Below the pieces are notes generated by a model, which made no database searches, was not told the DNA's origin, and saw nothing but the letters and a program-made list of their open reading frames with translations. Below, in pieces: positions 45,194-54,715 of a stretch of DNA of 64,000 nt. Numbering within the stretch: position 1 is the stretch's first letter; the number at the start of each line of letters is the position of its first letter. The DNA is from Arsenicicoccus dermatophilus (GTDB lineage Bacteria > Actinomycetota > Actinomycetes > Actinomycetales > Dermatophilaceae), in NCBI RefSeq assembly GCF_022568795.1, contig NZ_JAKZHU010000001.1:806001-870000 (forward strand). Reading direction: 5' to 3'. Position numbers and translations under genes: made by a program.

Positions 45194-47548
45194 ATGAAGC
45201 AGATCACCCTCGGCGCGAGCTTTGCCCTCGCCTGCGCCGCAGCCCTCGCACCGGTCGTCGTCGTCGGCGCCCACGCTGCGGACGGCGACGGACCCGACCG
45301 GGCGACGGTCCTGGTCGCTCCCGACTCCCGTGCCTCCCTCGTCTCCTCCGCCCAGGCCGACCAGGGTGATCTGGTGTCCGCCCTCGGCCTCACCTCCGAC
45401 GACTCCTTCAAGGTCAAGGACGTCCTCAAGGACACCGACGGCTCGACCCACGTCCGCGTCGACCGCTTCTTCAAGGGTGTCAAGGTCGTCGGTGGCGACC
45501 TGATCGTCCACCGTGACAAGTCGGGCAAGGTCACCGGCCACGACGGCATGTTCACCGGCAAGATCACCGTGGACCTGCAGCCCGCCGTCGACAAGGGCGC
45601 CGCCCAGGCCAAGGGTCTGGCCGCCGCCAAGGCGTTCAACGGCGCCGAGTCCAAGGAGCGCGGTCTGGCCGCCCCCAAGGGTCTGCAGAACGCCGCCAAC
45701 GCCGGCAACACCCTGGTCATCCACGTCGACGACAAGGGCACCCAGAAGCTCGCCTACGAGGTCAAGACCACCGGTATCACCGCCGACCGGACCCCCTCGC
45801 GCATCAAGTCCTACATCGACGCCGACACCGGCGCCCCGATCACCTCCTACGACGAGATCGCCCAGGGCTCCGGCAACGGCATCTTCGTGGGTGACGTCGA
45901 GCTCAAGACCACCAAGGAGGGCGGCAACTACCTCCTCAAGAACCCCGAGACGGGGAACTACTCGACCGACTCCAAGAACGCCAAGACGGACGGCACCCCG
46001 TTCACGGACGCCGACGACAAGTGGGGCAGCGGCTCCAACTCCGACCGTCAGAGCGCCGCCGCGGACGCCCAGTACGGTGCGGACAAGACCTTCGAGTACT
46101 ACAAGAACGTCATGGGCCGCAACGGCATCTGGAACAACGGCAAGGGCGCCCGCTCGCGCGTCCACTACGACAACAACTTCACCAACGCCTTCTGGGACGG
46201 ACGCCAGATGACCTACGGCGACGGTGCGGGCAACAACGCGCCGCTGACCGAGATCGACGTCGCCGCCCACGAGATGAGCCACGGTGTCACCGAGAACACC
46301 GCCGGTCTGGCCTACGAGGGCGACGCCGGTGGTCTGAACGAGTCCACCTCGGACATCTTCGGTGTCGCGGTGGAGTTCTACGCGGCGCTCCCGAAGGACA
46401 AGCCGGACTACTACATGGGCGAGCTGATCAACCTGCGGGGCGACGGCACCCCGCTGCGCTACATGGACAAGCCCTCCAAGGACGGCCGTTCCTACGACTG
46501 CTGGTCCTCGAGCGTGGCCAGCGCCGACCCGCACTTCTCGTCCGGCCCGGGCAACCACTGGTTCTACCTGGCCTCCGAGGGCTCCGGCGCCAAGACCATC
46601 AACGGCGTGAAGTACGACAGCCCGACCTGCAACAACTCCACGGTGACCGGCGCCGGCCGCGAGAACATCGAGAAGGTGTGGTACCGCACCCTGTCGACCA
46701 AGCTCACCTCGACGTCCAACTACAAGGCCGCTCGTGAGGGTGCCATCAAGTCGGCCATCGAGCTGTACGGCGAGAACAGCCAGGTCTGCAAGTCGGTCGA
46801 GGCCGCCTACAACGCGATCTCGGTCCCCGCGGGCACCGCCAAGTGCGGCACCGGCACCCCGACCCCGGCCCCCACCGGCACGGCCAAGCCGACCGGCGCC
46901 CCCACCACGGCGCCCACGAGCGCTCCGACGACGGCGCCCACGAGCGCTCCGACGACGGCGCCCACGGGTGCCCCGACGGTCAAGCCGACCGGCGCCCCCA
47001 CCACGGCGCCCACGAGCGCTCCGACGACGGCGCCCACGGGTGCCCCGACGGTCACGCCGACCGGTGCTCCGACGGGCACCCCCACCACCGTGCCCACCAC
47101 GCCGGCTCCCGGTGGCAACGTCGTGGTCAACGGTGACTTCGAGGCCGGCCAGCGCGGCTGGCTCGGCCAGTCGGGTCCCGTCAACAACAACGCCGGTCGG
47201 CCCGCGCACTCGGGCTCCTGGAAGCTGTGGCTCGGTGGCAACGGTCACCCGTCCATCGACCAGGTCCAGCAGACGGTCACCGTCCCGGCCGGTTCGCCGA
47301 AGCTGACCTACTGGGTCGCCATCGACACCGCCGAGACCTCCTCCCTGGTCGGCTTCGACCGCGCCCAGGTCATGGTCAACAACACGCCCGTGGCGTCCTA
47401 CAGCAACATGGACAAGACCTCGGGCTACGTGCAGAAGACCGTCGACCTGACCGCCTACGCCGGCAAGCGGGTCACGCTGACCTTCCGGGCGCTCGAGGAC
47501 TACGGCAAGCAGACCTCGTTCGTCTTCGACGACGTGTCCGTGGGCTGA
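45194..47548 (+). CDS. Secreted M4 (thermolysin-like) metalloprotease
   Basis: 784 residues. A signal peptide (residues 1-30, ending GAHA) is followed by an FTP/PepSY-type propeptide. The M4 catalytic domain has zinc motif HEMSH (His359, His363) and Glu383 in GGLNESTSD. After the catalytic domain comes a Pro/Thr/Ala repeat linker (about residues 560-640). The C-terminal jelly-roll-like domain runs from NGDFEAGQRGWLG to FVFDDVSVG. It is an extracellular general protease. The ATG has GGAG about 10 nt upstream. The linker is encoded by near-identical DNA repeats. Confidence 0.95.
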   Translation: MKQITLGASFALACAAALAPVVVVGAHAADGDGPDRATVLVAPDSRASLVSSAQADQGDLVSALGLTSDDSFKVKDVLKDTDGSTHVRVDRFFKGVKVVGGDLIVHRDKSGKVTGHDGMFTGKITVDLQPAVDKGAAQAKGLAAAKAFNGAESKERGLAAPKGLQNAANAGNTLVIHVDDKGTQKLAYEVKTTGITADRTPSRIKSYIDADTGAPITSYDEIAQGSGNGIFVGDVELKTTKEGGNYLLKNPETGNYSTDSKNAKTDGTPFTDADDKWGSGSNSDRQSAAADAQYGADKTFEYYKNVMGRNGIWNNGKGARSRVHYDNNFTNAFWDGRQMTYGDGAGNNAPLTEIDVAAHEMSHGVTENTAGLAYEGDAGGLNESTSDIFGVAVEFYAALPKDKPDYYMGELINLRGDGTPLRYMDKPSKDGRSYDCWSSSVASADPHFSSGPGNHWFYLASEGSGAKTINGVKYDSPTCNNSTVTGAGRENIEKVWYRTLSTKLTSTSNYKAAREGAIKSAIELYGENSQVCKSVEAAYNAISVPAGTAKCGTGTPTPAPTGTAKPTGAPTTAPTSAPTTAPTSAPTTAPTGAPTVKPTGAPTTAPTSAPTTAPTGAPTVTPTGAPTGTPTTVPTTPAPGGNVVVNGDFEAGQRGWLGQSGPVNNNAGRPAHSGSWKLWLGGNGHPSIDQVQQTVTVPAGSPKLTYWVAIDTAETSSLVGFDRAQVMVNNTPVASYSNMDKTSGYVQKTVDLTAYAGKRVTLTFRALEDYGKQTSFVFDDVSVG
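46889..47056 (+). repeat. Tandem DNA repeats encoding the PT-rich linker of the M4 protease
   Basis: A 96-bp block (46889-46984) and a 72-bp block (46985-47056) share almost the same sequence; the shorter lacks one internal 24-bp unit (encoding APTSAPTT). High identity at DNA level makes the array prone to slippage, so linker length may vary between strains. Confidence 0.8.
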
Positions 47549-47559
47549 TCATCGATTCC

Positions 47560-47596
47560 AGAGCCGGGATGGTCCACCTCCTGCCGACCCGGCTCT
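47560..47596. terminator. First hairpin after the M4 protease
   Basis: AGAGCCGGG pairs with CCCGGCTCT around a 19-nt loop, starting 11 bp after the stop. Confidence 0.5.
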
Positions 47597-47632
47597 GACC
47601 CGCTCACGCATCCCCCGTGACGGGTGCTTGAC

Positions 47633-47669
47633 CGGCCGGCCGCTCTCCTGCTCAGAGAGCGGCCGGCCG
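47633..47669. terminator. Second, stronger hairpin after the M4 protease
   Basis: Perfect 14-bp stem (47633-47646 with 47656-47669), 9-nt loop, followed by TTCGTCT, a weak T-rich tail. Confidence 0.75.
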
Positions 47670-47742
47670 TTCGTCTGCCTGTGGACCGTGTGTCATCGGT
47701 CGCAGCCGACCGACATACGTAGAGCCGACGGCCGCTGGGGGA

Positions 47743-47748
47743 TATCCT
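47743..47748 (+). promoter_or_regulatory. -10 element of sucCD
   Basis: TATCCT within GATATCCT, 41 nt before the sucC GTG. The same GATATCCT context occurs at the icd promoter (61557-61563). Confidence 0.5.
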
Positions 47749-47789
47749 CGCGCTGACACTCCACCACCTAACCCAAGGACGGATCGAGC

Positions 47790-48971
47790 GTGGATCTTTT
47801 CGAGTACCAGGCACGTGACATGTTCGAGAAGCACGGCGTGCCGGTCCTGGCGGGCAAGACCGCCGAGACCCCAGCGGCCGCCCGCGCTGCTGCCGAGGAG
47901 ATCGGACCCCGGTCCGGCGGCGTCACGGTCGTCAAGGCCCAGGTCAAGACCGGGGGCCGTGGCAAGGCCGGCGGCGTCAAGGTCGCGAAGACCGCGGAGG
48001 AGGCGGAGCAGTTCGCCCAGCAGATCCTCGGCATGGACATCAAGGGCCACACCGTCCACACCGTGATGATCGCCCAGGGCGCCAAGATCGCGGAGGAGTA
48101 CTACTTCTCGCTCCTGCTGGACCGCGCCAACCGCACCTACCTGGCGATGTGCAGCAAGGAGGGCGGCATGGAGATCGAGCAGCTCGCCGTCGAGCGGCCC
48201 GAGGCCCTCGCCCGCGTTGCCGTCGACCCCCAGGTCGGGATCGACCAGGCCAAGGCCGAGGAGATCGTCGCGGCCGCCCGCTTCGACGCGGAGACCGGCG
48301 CCAAGGTCGCCCCGGTCCTGCAGAAGCTCTGGGAGGTCTACCGTGACGAGGACGCCACGCTCGTCGAGGTCAACCCCCTCGTCAAGACCGAGGACGGCGA
48401 GGTCGTCGCCCTCGACGGCAAGGTCACCCTGGACGACAACGCCTCGTTCCGTCAGCCGGAGCACTCCACCCTGGTCGACGAGAAGACCGAGGACCCGCTG
48501 GAGGCCAAGGCCAAGGCGATGCACCTCAACTACGTCAAGCTCGACGGCAACGTCGGCATCATCGGCAACGGCGCCGGCCTGGTCATGAGCACCCTGGACG
48601 TCGTGGCCTATGCCGGGCAGGACCACACCGGAGGGGTCTCCAAGCCCGCCAACTTCCTCGACATCGGCGGCGGCGCCTCGGCCGAGGTGATGGCCAACGG
48701 TCTGGACGTCATCCTCGGCGACGAGCAGGTCAAGTCCGTGTTCGTGAACGTCTTCGGCGGGATCACCGCCTGCGACGCGGTCGCCAACGGCATCGTCGGT
48801 GCCCTCAAGACCCTCGGCAACTCGGCCACCAAGCCGCTCGTCGTGCGTCTGGACGGCAACAACGTGGAGGAGGGTCGCCGGATCCTCTCCGACTTCAACC
48901 ACCCGCTGGTCACCGTCGAGGAGACCATGGACGGCGCCGCCCGCAAGGCCGCCGAGCTGGCCGCCAAGTAA
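47790..48971 (+). CDS. sucC: Succinyl-CoA synthetase (ADP-forming) beta subunit
   Basis: 393 residues, ATP-grasp fold. N-terminal [19 protein letters not shown] (GTG start read as Met), the nucleotide-binding [16 protein letters not shown], and VEVNPL. The C-terminal half has [12 protein letters not shown] (substrate phosphate site). It makes succinate and ATP from succinyl-CoA with SucD in the TCA cycle. The leader has AGGA upstream. sucD follows after 35 nt with its own site, forming an operon. Confidence 0.97.
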   Translation: MDLFEYQARDMFEKHGVPVLAGKTAETPAAARAAAEEIGPRSGGVTVVKAQVKTGGRGKAGGVKVAKTAEEAEQFAQQILGMDIKGHTVHTVMIAQGAKIAEEYYFSLLLDRANRTYLAMCSKEGGMEIEQLAVERPEALARVAVDPQVGIDQAKAEEIVAAARFDAETGAKVAPVLQKLWEVYRDEDATLVEVNPLVKTEDGEVVALDGKVTLDDNASFRQPEHSTLVDEKTEDPLEAKAKAMHLNYVKLDGNVGIIGNGAGLVMSTLDVVAYAGQDHTGGVSKPANFLDIGGGASAEVMANGLDVILGDEQVKSVFVNVFGGITACDAVANGIVGALKTLGNSATKPLVVRLDGNNVEEGRRILSDFNHPLVTVEETMDGAARKAAELAAK

Positions 48972-49006
48972 GCGTTCGAGCAAGAGAGACAAGGGACTTC
49001 ACAGCA

Positions 49007-49894
49007 ATGGCTATCTTCCTCAACGCGGACTCCAAGGTCATCGTCCAGGGCATGACCGGCTCCGAGGGCATGAAGCACACCACGCGCATGCTCGCGTCCG
49101 GCACCGACATCGTCGGCGGCGTCAACCCCAAGAAGGCCGGCCAGACGGTCGACTTCCCGGGCGACAAGCAGATCCCGGTCTTCGGGTCGGTCAAGGAGGC
49201 CATGGAGGCCACCGGCGCAGACGTCACCGTGGTCTTCGTGCCCCCGGCCTTCACCAAGTCCGCCGTCGTCGAGGCCGTCGACGCGGGCATCGGCCTGTGC
49301 GTGGTCATCACCGAGGGCGTCGCCGTCAAGGACACCGCGGAGTTCTTCAACTACGCCAAGGACAAGGGCACGACCCGCATCATCGGCCCCAACTGCCCGG
49401 GCATCATCAGCCCCGGCCAGTCCAACGCCGGCATCATCCCGGCCGACATCGCGGGCGCCGGCAAGATCGGACTGGTCTCCAAGTCCGGCACCCTGACCTA
49501 CCAGATGATGTACGAGCTGCGTGACTTCGGCTTCACCACGGCCGTCGGCATCGGCGGCGACCCGGTCATCGGGACGACCCACATCGACTGCCTCGAGGCC
49601 TTCGAGAAGGACCCGGAGACCGTTGCCATCGTCATGATCGGCGAGATCGGCGGCGACGCCGAGGAGCGGGCCGCGAAGTACATCCAGGAGAACGTCACCA
49701 AGCCGGTCGTCGGCTACGTGGCCGGTTTCACCGCGCCGGAGGGCAAGACCATGGGTCATGCCGGCGCCATCGTCTCCGGCGGCGCGGGCACCGCGGCCGC
49801 CAAGAAGGAGGCGCTGGAGGCTGCGGGCGTCAAGGTCGGCAAGACGCCCTCCGAGACGGCTGCCCTCATGCGCGAGATCATGCAGGGCCGCTGA
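49007..49894 (+). CDS. sucD: Succinyl-CoA synthetase alpha subunit
   Basis: 295 residues. The CoA-binding Rossmann domain at the N-terminus has [24 protein letters not shown] follows. The phosphorylated His is in [11 protein letters not shown]. It partners SucC in an alpha-beta heterodimer. Its stop is followed by a 17-bp hairpin, but in related genomes perM and purNH still follow in the same order. Confidence 0.97.
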   Translation: MAIFLNADSKVIVQGMTGSEGMKHTTRMLASGTDIVGGVNPKKAGQTVDFPGDKQIPVFGSVKEAMEATGADVTVVFVPPAFTKSAVVEAVDAGIGLCVVITEGVAVKDTAEFFNYAKDKGTTRIIGPNCPGIISPGQSNAGIIPADIAGAGKIGLVSKSGTLTYQMMYELRDFGFTTAVGIGGDPVIGTTHIDCLEAFEKDPETVAIVMIGEIGGDAEERAAKYIQENVTKPVVGYVAGFTAPEGKTMGHAGAIVSGGAGTAAAKKEALEAAGVKVGKTPSETAALMREIMQGR

Positions 49895-49933
49895 CCCCGG
49901 CCGCCTTCGGGGTCGTCGACGCGAGGCCTGCGT

Positions 49934-49973
49934 CGAGAGCCGGTCGCCCCCACCCCGGGGCGACCGGCTCTCG
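49934..49973. terminator. Terminator after sucCD
   Basis: Perfect 17-bp stem (49934-49950 with 49957-49973), 6-nt loop, 39 bp after the sucD stop. Confidence 0.85.
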
Positions 49974-50063
49974 GCATACCGCAGCTCGCCGGTGCGGGAA
50001 CGGGACGCGCGCGGCGAGCCGAGGCGAGCCGTGGTCCTCGGCTGGGGGACGATAGGCACACCC

Positions 50064-51290
50064 ATGAGTGAGACAACGCGCTTCCGCCTCCCCGCCCTCA
50101 CCGCGACCAGCGCCCCGCTGCGCCGACCGGCCCGTGCTGCCCTGGTGGCCGTGCTGTCGAGCTGGGTGCCCCTCGCGCTGCTGACCGTCGTCGGATGGGC
50201 GGGGTCGGCGCGGACCACCGTCGGCTGGGGCGACGCCCTCGGGGTCGCGAGCCTGGCCTGGGTCACGGCGCACCTGGGGGCGTTGCGGGCGGGGGAGACG
50301 ACCCTGGCGCTGTCGCCGCTGCTGCTGACCCTGCTGCCGCTGGCGGCCTGCGCCGCGGCCGGTCGGTCCCTGTCGGGGCCGGTCCAGGACGACCGCAGCC
50401 CGCGGATCCCCCGGCTCGGGGGGATGCGTCAGGGGGTGGTCGCGCTCGTGGGGTGTTTCGTCCTGACCTACGCGGCGCTGGGTCTCGTGGTGGCTGCGCA
50501 CGCCGCCACCATGCCGGTGTCCCCGGTCTGGCCGGTCACGGTGGGCGGGTGCCTGCTGGTGCCCATGGTGGGCGGCGCGGTGGGGCTCCGGCACGAGCTG
50601 GTCTCGCCCGAGCTGGCCCCGGTCTGGCACGACAAGGCCGGGCAGCTGCTGCCCGTGCCGGTCCGCCGCGCCCTGTCCGCCGGCGTCCGGGGAGTCGGGG
50701 TCCTGCTGCTCGTCGGTCTGCTCCCGGCGGCGGTCGCCCTGGTGTGGCACCTGGGCCGGGTCCGGGACCTCACCGGTGAGCTCGACGCGGGGCCCCTCGG
50801 CACCGTCGTCCTCGCGCTCGCCCAGCTGGCCTGGCTGCCGAACGTCGCCGCGTGGGGGCTGTCCTGGGTGGCGGGTCCGGGCTTCACCGTCGGGCTCGGA
50901 TCGGCCTACACCTGGCAGGAGTCGCGGTCCGGCCTGCTCCCGATGGTGCCCGTCCTCGGGGCCCTGCCGGACAACGGGACGCTGCCCTCGTGGGTCATGG
51001 CCGCGGGCGTGCTGCCGGTGGTCGTGGGCGCGCTGACCACCTGGTGGGCCGTCAACCGGGTCAGTGTGCTGGCGTCCCTGGCGGGCAAGGCCCTGGCTGC
51101 CCTCGGCGCGTGGGTGGTCCTGGTCCTCGGGACCGCGGTGGTGCTGTGGACCTCCGGCGGCTCGCTCGGTGCCAAGGCCCTCGCCGAGATCGGGCCGCGG
51201 GTGCTCCCGACGACGGCCGCGGTGGCCGGTGAGACCGCGCTGGGCGGGCTGCTGATGCTGGCCCTGGTATGGCGCCGCTACCACCGTTAG
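50064..51290 (+). CDS. perM: PerM-like (DUF6350) integral membrane protein
   Basis: 408 residues with about nine transmembrane helices and little hydrophilic sequence. Its place between sucCD and purNH matches PerM (Rv0955) of Mycobacterium tuberculosis, a membrane protein needed for persistence and linked to the divisome. Family features visible are the WLPNVAAWGLSWVAGPGFTVG segment and SAYTWQESRSGLLPMVPVLGALP. The start is ATG 50064; TAGGCA ends 5 nt upstream, an imperfect leaderless promoter. It probably acts in cell division or envelope integrity. Confidence 0.85.
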   Translation: MSETTRFRLPALTATSAPLRRPARAALVAVLSSWVPLALLTVVGWAGSARTTVGWGDALGVASLAWVTAHLGALRAGETTLALSPLLLTLLPLAACAAAGRSLSGPVQDDRSPRIPRLGGMRQGVVALVGCFVLTYAALGLVVAAHAATMPVSPVWPVTVGGCLLVPMVGGAVGLRHELVSPELAPVWHDKAGQLLPVPVRRALSAGVRGVGVLLLVGLLPAAVALVWHLGRVRDLTGELDAGPLGTVVLALAQLAWLPNVAAWGLSWVAGPGFTVGLGSAYTWQESRSGLLPMVPVLGALPDNGTLPSWVMAAGVLPVVVGALTTWWAVNRVSVLASLAGKALAALGAWVVLVLGTAVVLWTSGGSLGAKALAEIGPRVLPTTAAVAGETALGGLLMLALVWRRYHR

Positions 51291-51312
51291 CTGTACTACC
51301 ACCGTCTGGTGG
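51279..51312. promoter_or_regulatory. Direct and inverted repeats upstream of the antitoxin gene
   Basis: TACCACCGT occurs at 51279-51287 and 51297-51305 (18 bp apart). The second copy is joined to GGTGG (51308-51312), forming a CCACC-gtct-GGTGG hairpin. It could be the autoregulatory operator of the antitoxin gene or the perM terminator. Confidence 0.45.
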
Positions 51313-51358
51313 GACGCTCCCACAGGACGGGCAAGGCTGGTCGAGCCAGGAGGACCGG

Positions 51359-51556
51359 GTGGGTATCTCGTCGCAGGAGCGGGCGGCGCGTCGTCGCGCG
51401 GTGGACAACGCGCGGCACAGCATCGAGACGGACGGTGGGTGTCCTGATGACGACCCGCGGGAGGTGGAGGAGGCGTACGTGGCCGGGGAGGTGACGTCGG
51501 CTGAGGTCCTGGCGGCCGCGGCCCGGCGTCCACGACGGCTGGCACCCTGCTGCTGA
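51359..51556 (+). CDS. VbhA-type antitoxin, without its Fic toxin
   Basis: 65 residues. The sequence SSQERAARRRAVDNARHSIE, then a Gly-rich turn and AYVAGEVTSAEVLA, has the pattern of VbhA-family antitoxins. These block Fic AMP-transferase toxins with an inhibitory helix. The GTG at 51359 has GGAGG 5 nt upstream. No Fic domain (HPFxxGNGR) follows; the next 200 bp carry no gene. The C-terminus (RRPRRLAPCC) differs from the usual short basic end, so the gene may be eroding. Not overlapped by any competing frame. Confidence 0.6.
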   Translation: MGISSQERAARRRAVDNARHSIETDGGCPDDDPREVEEAYVAGEVTSAEVLAAAARRPRRLAPCC

Positions 51557-51769
51557 CCGACGCCGGGACCCGGGCGCGGTCGGACCGGTCCGGTGAGCTG
51601 CACACGAGCCCGGTGGGTCGTCCGGTGGGTGGGAGCAGGTAGACCCGTTCGCCGGCCCCGCTCGCGACGACGCCCTGGGGCAGGAGCGCTCGAAGGGCCT
51701 CTCTCTCAGGCGGGGACGGCACCGCCATCGGGACGGGCCGTGGGCGCCACCACCGCGGGCCGGCCTGGG
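51557..51769. other. Gene-free stretch after the orphan antitoxin
   Basis: No supported reading frame. The expected position of a Fic toxin is empty, with no recognisable remnant. The DNA includes a 12-bp palindrome, CGGACCGGTCCG. Confidence 0.5.
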
Positions 51770-52205
51770 TCAGGCCAGCCCGAGCACCCGGGAGAACCAC
51801 GCCGGTGTCGACCGGCCGAGGGCGGTGTCGCAGAGCGCTTGCGCCTGATGGGTGTTCGCGGCCTTGCTGCACGAGGACCAGCTCGCGACCTGGCCGGGAT
51901 ACATCGCCTGCAGCGACCCCGCCCACAGCAGGTAGCCCGCGAAGGACACGGCCACGAGGTGCCAGGCCGCCCAGCCCCAGCGTCCCGCCCGCACTGCTGC
52001 CAGGTGGTCGCCAGCAGGGCCAGGACGAGTCCGCCCAGGGCGGTCACCAGAGCCAGCAGGGACCAGGGGTGGGGGAGCGAGGACATCAGCACGGCCACCA
52101 GCACGAGGGTCGTCGCCCGCTGGCCGGCGGCCAGGGCACGGCGGCTCTGCGGGGAGTCCTGGGGCAGGCCTCGGGGGAAGGAGCGTCGTGGCGTTCGGCA
52201 GGCAC
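51770..52205 (-). pseudogene. Small membrane protein gene with two apparent frameshifts
   Basis: From GTG 52205 (GAAGAT 6 nt upstream) the frame reads VPAERHDAPSPEA. It then needs a shift to continue SPQSRRALAAGQRATTLVLV, a helix, and SLLALVTALGGLVLALLATT. A second shift is needed to continue RAGRWGWAAWHLVAVSFAGY. The end carries two helices' worth of sequence and CSKAANTHQAQALCDTALG before TGA at 51770-51772. Each shift is cured by one extra base. The pieces look like one protein of about 140 residues with two or three helices. Family unknown. Confidence 0.5.
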
Positions 52206-52211
52206 GGACCT

Positions 52212-52234
52212 ATCTTCCCCCATCCGGCTAGGGT
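52212..52234. promoter_or_regulatory. Divergent leaderless promoters (pseudogene / purN)
   Basis: GAAGAT on the minus strand (52212-52217) is 6 nt from GTG 52205. TAGGGT on the plus strand (52229-52234) is 7 nt from the purN GTG at 52242. Confidence 0.55.
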
Positions 52235-52241
52235 GCTGTCC

Positions 52242-52901
52242 GTGAGTGACGCTCCCGTGACCTCCCCCCTGTCCGTCGTGGTGCTCGTCTCCGGGTCCGG
52301 GACGCTGCTGCAGGCCCTGCTCGACGCAAGCGCGGACCCGGTGCTCGGCGTGCGGATCGTCACGGTGGGCGCCGACCGGGACGGGATCGCCGGACTGGAG
52401 CGGGCGCGGCGGGCTGGTGTCCCGACCTTCGTGGTCCGGCCGGGGGACTTCACCGACCGCGCCGCGTGGGACATCGCTCTCGCCGACGAGATCGGTCGCC
52501 ACGCGCCGGATCTCGTGGTCAGCGCCGGCTTCATGCGGATCCTGGGCGAGCGCGTGCTCGCCGGCCCGCCGGTGATCAACACCCACCCGGCGCTGCTGCC
52601 CAGCTTCCCGGGAGCGCACGGCGTGCGTGACGCCCTCGCCCACGGCGTCGCGATCACCGGCACTACCTGCCACCTCGTCGACGCCGGGGTCGACACCGGC
52701 CCGATCATCACCCAGCGCGCGGTCGCCGTCGCCGACGACGACACCGAGGACACCCTCCACGAACGCATCAAGGTGGCCGAGCGCGAGATGCTCGTCGACG
52801 TCGTGGGTCGGATGGCGCGCGACGGGTGGCGGGTCGACGGACGGCGGGTCCGGATCGGCGCTCCCGGCCGACCCGGCGCGGTCGGACCCGGAGCGGCCTG
52901 A
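52242..52901 (+). CDS. purN: Phosphoribosylglycinamide formyltransferase
   Basis: Transfers a formyl group from 10-formyl-THF to GAR in IMP synthesis. 219 residues. The N-terminal VVLVSGSGTLLQALLDA binds the nucleotide phosphate. The catalytic Asn-His pair is in VINTHPALLPSFPG and the Asp in VDAGVDTGPI. The GTG at 52242 is leaderless. purH follows after a 182-bp gap with its own -10 element, so the two may be separately transcribed. Confidence 0.95.
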   Translation: MSDAPVTSPLSVVVLVSGSGTLLQALLDASADPVLGVRIVTVGADRDGIAGLERARRAGVPTFVVRPGDFTDRAAWDIALADEIGRHAPDLVVSAGFMRILGERVLAGPPVINTHPALLPSFPGAHGVRDALAHGVAITGTTCHLVDAGVDTGPIITQRAVAVADDDTEDTLHERIKVAEREMLVDVVGRMARDGWRVDGRRVRIGAPGRPGAVGPGAA

Positions 52902-52972
52902 CTCGTCCACCGAGCCGCCCGCGCGGACCGGACCACCCCTTCCCGGCATACCCACCACCGCCGCACCGCGGC

Positions 52973-52978
52973 TAGGCT
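52973..52978 (+). promoter_or_regulatory. -10 element of purH
   Basis: TAGGCT lies 105 nt before the purH ATG. The leader of about 100 nt contains a small GGTGG/CCACC hairpin but does not look like a purine or THF riboswitch. Confidence 0.5.
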
Positions 52979-53083
52979 GACCGCACACGACTGGCGCAGG
53001 TGGACCACCACCAGGGAGTGACCGGCGTGGGCATCGGCCGCCTGGGTGCCCCGCGAGACCACCACCGCACGCAGGAGCGATCC

Positions 53084-54715
53084 ATGTCTGGCACCGATCT
53101 CGGGCGTCGGCCCGTCCGCCGAGCCCTCATCTCCGTCTACGACAAGACCGGCCTGGAGGAGCTCGTCCGCGGCCTCCACGACGCGGGCGTCGAGCTCGTC
53201 TCCACCGGCGGCTCCGCCCGCCTCATCGGCGACCTCGGGCTGCCGGTGACCCCGGTCGAGGAGCTGACCGGCTTCCCCGAGTGCCTCGAGGGGCGCGTCA
53301 AGACCCTCCACCCGCGGGTGCACGCGGGGATCCTCGCCGACACCCGCAAGGACGACCACCTGCGCCAGCTCGCCGAGCTCGAGGTCGCCCCCTTCGAGCT
53401 CGTGGTGGTCAACCTCTATCCCTTCACCGCGACGGTGGCCTCCGGGGCCGGCGCCGACGAGTGCGTCGAGCAGATCGACATCGGCGGCCCCTCGATGGTC
53501 CGCGCGGCGGCCAAGAACCACCCCAGCGTCGCCGTCGTCGTCGACCCCACGCGCTACGCCGACGTGCTGGCGGCGGTGCAGGCGGGCGGTTTCACGCTCG
53601 ACGAGCGCACGGTGCTGGCGGCCCAGGCCTTCGCGCACACCGCGGCCTACGACGTGGCGGTCGCGTCCTGGATGGCCGCGCGCCACGTGCCGGTCCCCGA
53701 GGGCGAGCAGGGCGGCTTCCCGGGCTTCATCGGCCAGACCTGGACCAAGGCCGAGGACCTGCGGTATGGCGAGAACCCCCACCAGCACGCCGCGCTCTAC
53801 CGCGGCGAGGGCTCCGGGGTCGCCTCCGCCGAGCTGCTGCACGGCAAGGCGATGTCCTTCAACAACTACGTCGACACCGACGCCGCGGTCCGGGCCGCCC
53901 ACGACCACGGTCGGCTGCCGGCCGTGGCCGTCGTCAAGCACGCCAACCCCTGCGGGATCGCCGTGGGCCGCCCCGGCGACGACATCGCCGAGGTGCACCG
54001 GCGGGCCCACGAGTGCGACCCGCTGTCGGCCTTCGGGGGCGTCATCGCCACCAACCAGACCGTCACCCGGGCCATGGCCGAGACCGTCAAGGACATCTTC
54101 ACCGAGGTCGTGGCGGCCCCCGACTTCGAGCCCGAGGCGCTGGAGATCCTGCGGCAGAAGAAGAACATCCGGCTGCTGCGCCTGCCCGCCGACGTGCGCG
54201 CCGACGCGACGCTGGAGGTCCGGCCCATCTCCGGCGGGCTGCTCGTCCAGGAGACCGACCGGATCGACGCGGTCGTCGAGCCGGGCGAGGACGACAGGCC
54301 CACCGCCGGGCACGGGGACGCCCCCCTGCACTGGACCCTCGTCGCCGGGCCGTCCGCCGACGACCAGACCCTCGTGGACCTCGACTTCGCGTGGAAGGCC
54401 GTGCGCGCCGTCAAGTCCAACGCGATCCTGCTCGCCAAGGACGCCGCCTCCGTCGGCATCGGCATGGGGCAGGTGAACCGGGTCGACTCCTGCCGCCTCG
54501 CGGTCGAGCGGGCCGGGAGCGAGCGGGCCCAGGGTGCGGTCGCGGCCTCGGACGCCTTCTTCCCCTTCGCCGACGGCCCGCAGATCCTGCTCGACGCGGG
54601 CGTGCGGGCGATCGTCGCCCCGGGCGGGTCGATGCGGGACGACGAGACCATCGCCGCGTGCGAGCGCGCCGGGGTGACGCTGTACTTCACCGGGACCCGC
54701 CACTTTGCCCACTGA
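53084..54715 (+). CDS. purH: Bifunctional AICAR transformylase/IMP cyclohydrolase
   Basis: Last two steps of IMP synthesis, 543 residues. The N-terminal MGS-like cyclohydrolase domain has [16 protein letters not shown] and [14 protein letters not shown]. The transformylase domain has [13 protein letters not shown] with the catalytic Lys-His pair, and SNAILLAKD. The C-terminal sequence ends [15 protein letters not shown] 53084 is chosen because AGGAG lies 8 nt upstream and homologous sequence starts there. Folate cofactor supply fits folD downstream. The next gene starts inside its last codons. Confidence 0.96.
   Translation: MSGTDLGRRPVRRALISVYDKTGLEELVRGLHDAGVELVSTGGSARLIGDLGLPVTPVEELTGFPECLEGRVKTLHPRVHAGILADTRKDDHLRQLAELEVAPFELVVVNLYPFTATVASGAGADECVEQIDIGGPSMVRAAAKNHPSVAVVVDPTRYADVLAAVQAGGFTLDERTVLAAQAFAHTAAYDVAVASWMAARHVPVPEGEQGGFPGFIGQTWTKAEDLRYGENPHQHAALYRGEGSGVASAELLHGKAMSFNNYVDTDAAVRAAHDHGRLPAVAVVKHANPCGIAVGRPGDDIAEVHRRAHECDPLSAFGGVIATNQTVTRAMAETVKDIFTEVVAAPDFEPEALEILRQKKNIRLLRLPADVRADATLEVRPISGGLLVQETDRIDAVVEPGEDDRPTAGHGDAPLHWTLVAGPSADDQTLVDLDFAWKAVRAVKSNAILLAKDAASVGIGMGQVNRVDSCRLAVERAGSERAQGAVAASDAFFPFADGPQILLDAGVRAIVAPGGSMRDDETIAACERAGVTLYFTGTRHFAH

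Noticed and set aside
46889-47056. Repeats as a possible CRISPR array
   Set aside because: The repeats are contiguous, in frame, and encode the Pro/Thr linker of the protease; no unique spacers and no cas genes.
52979-53083. Possible purine or THF riboswitch in the purH leader
   Set aside because: Only a small hairpin is visible; the conserved core sequences of those riboswitches are absent.
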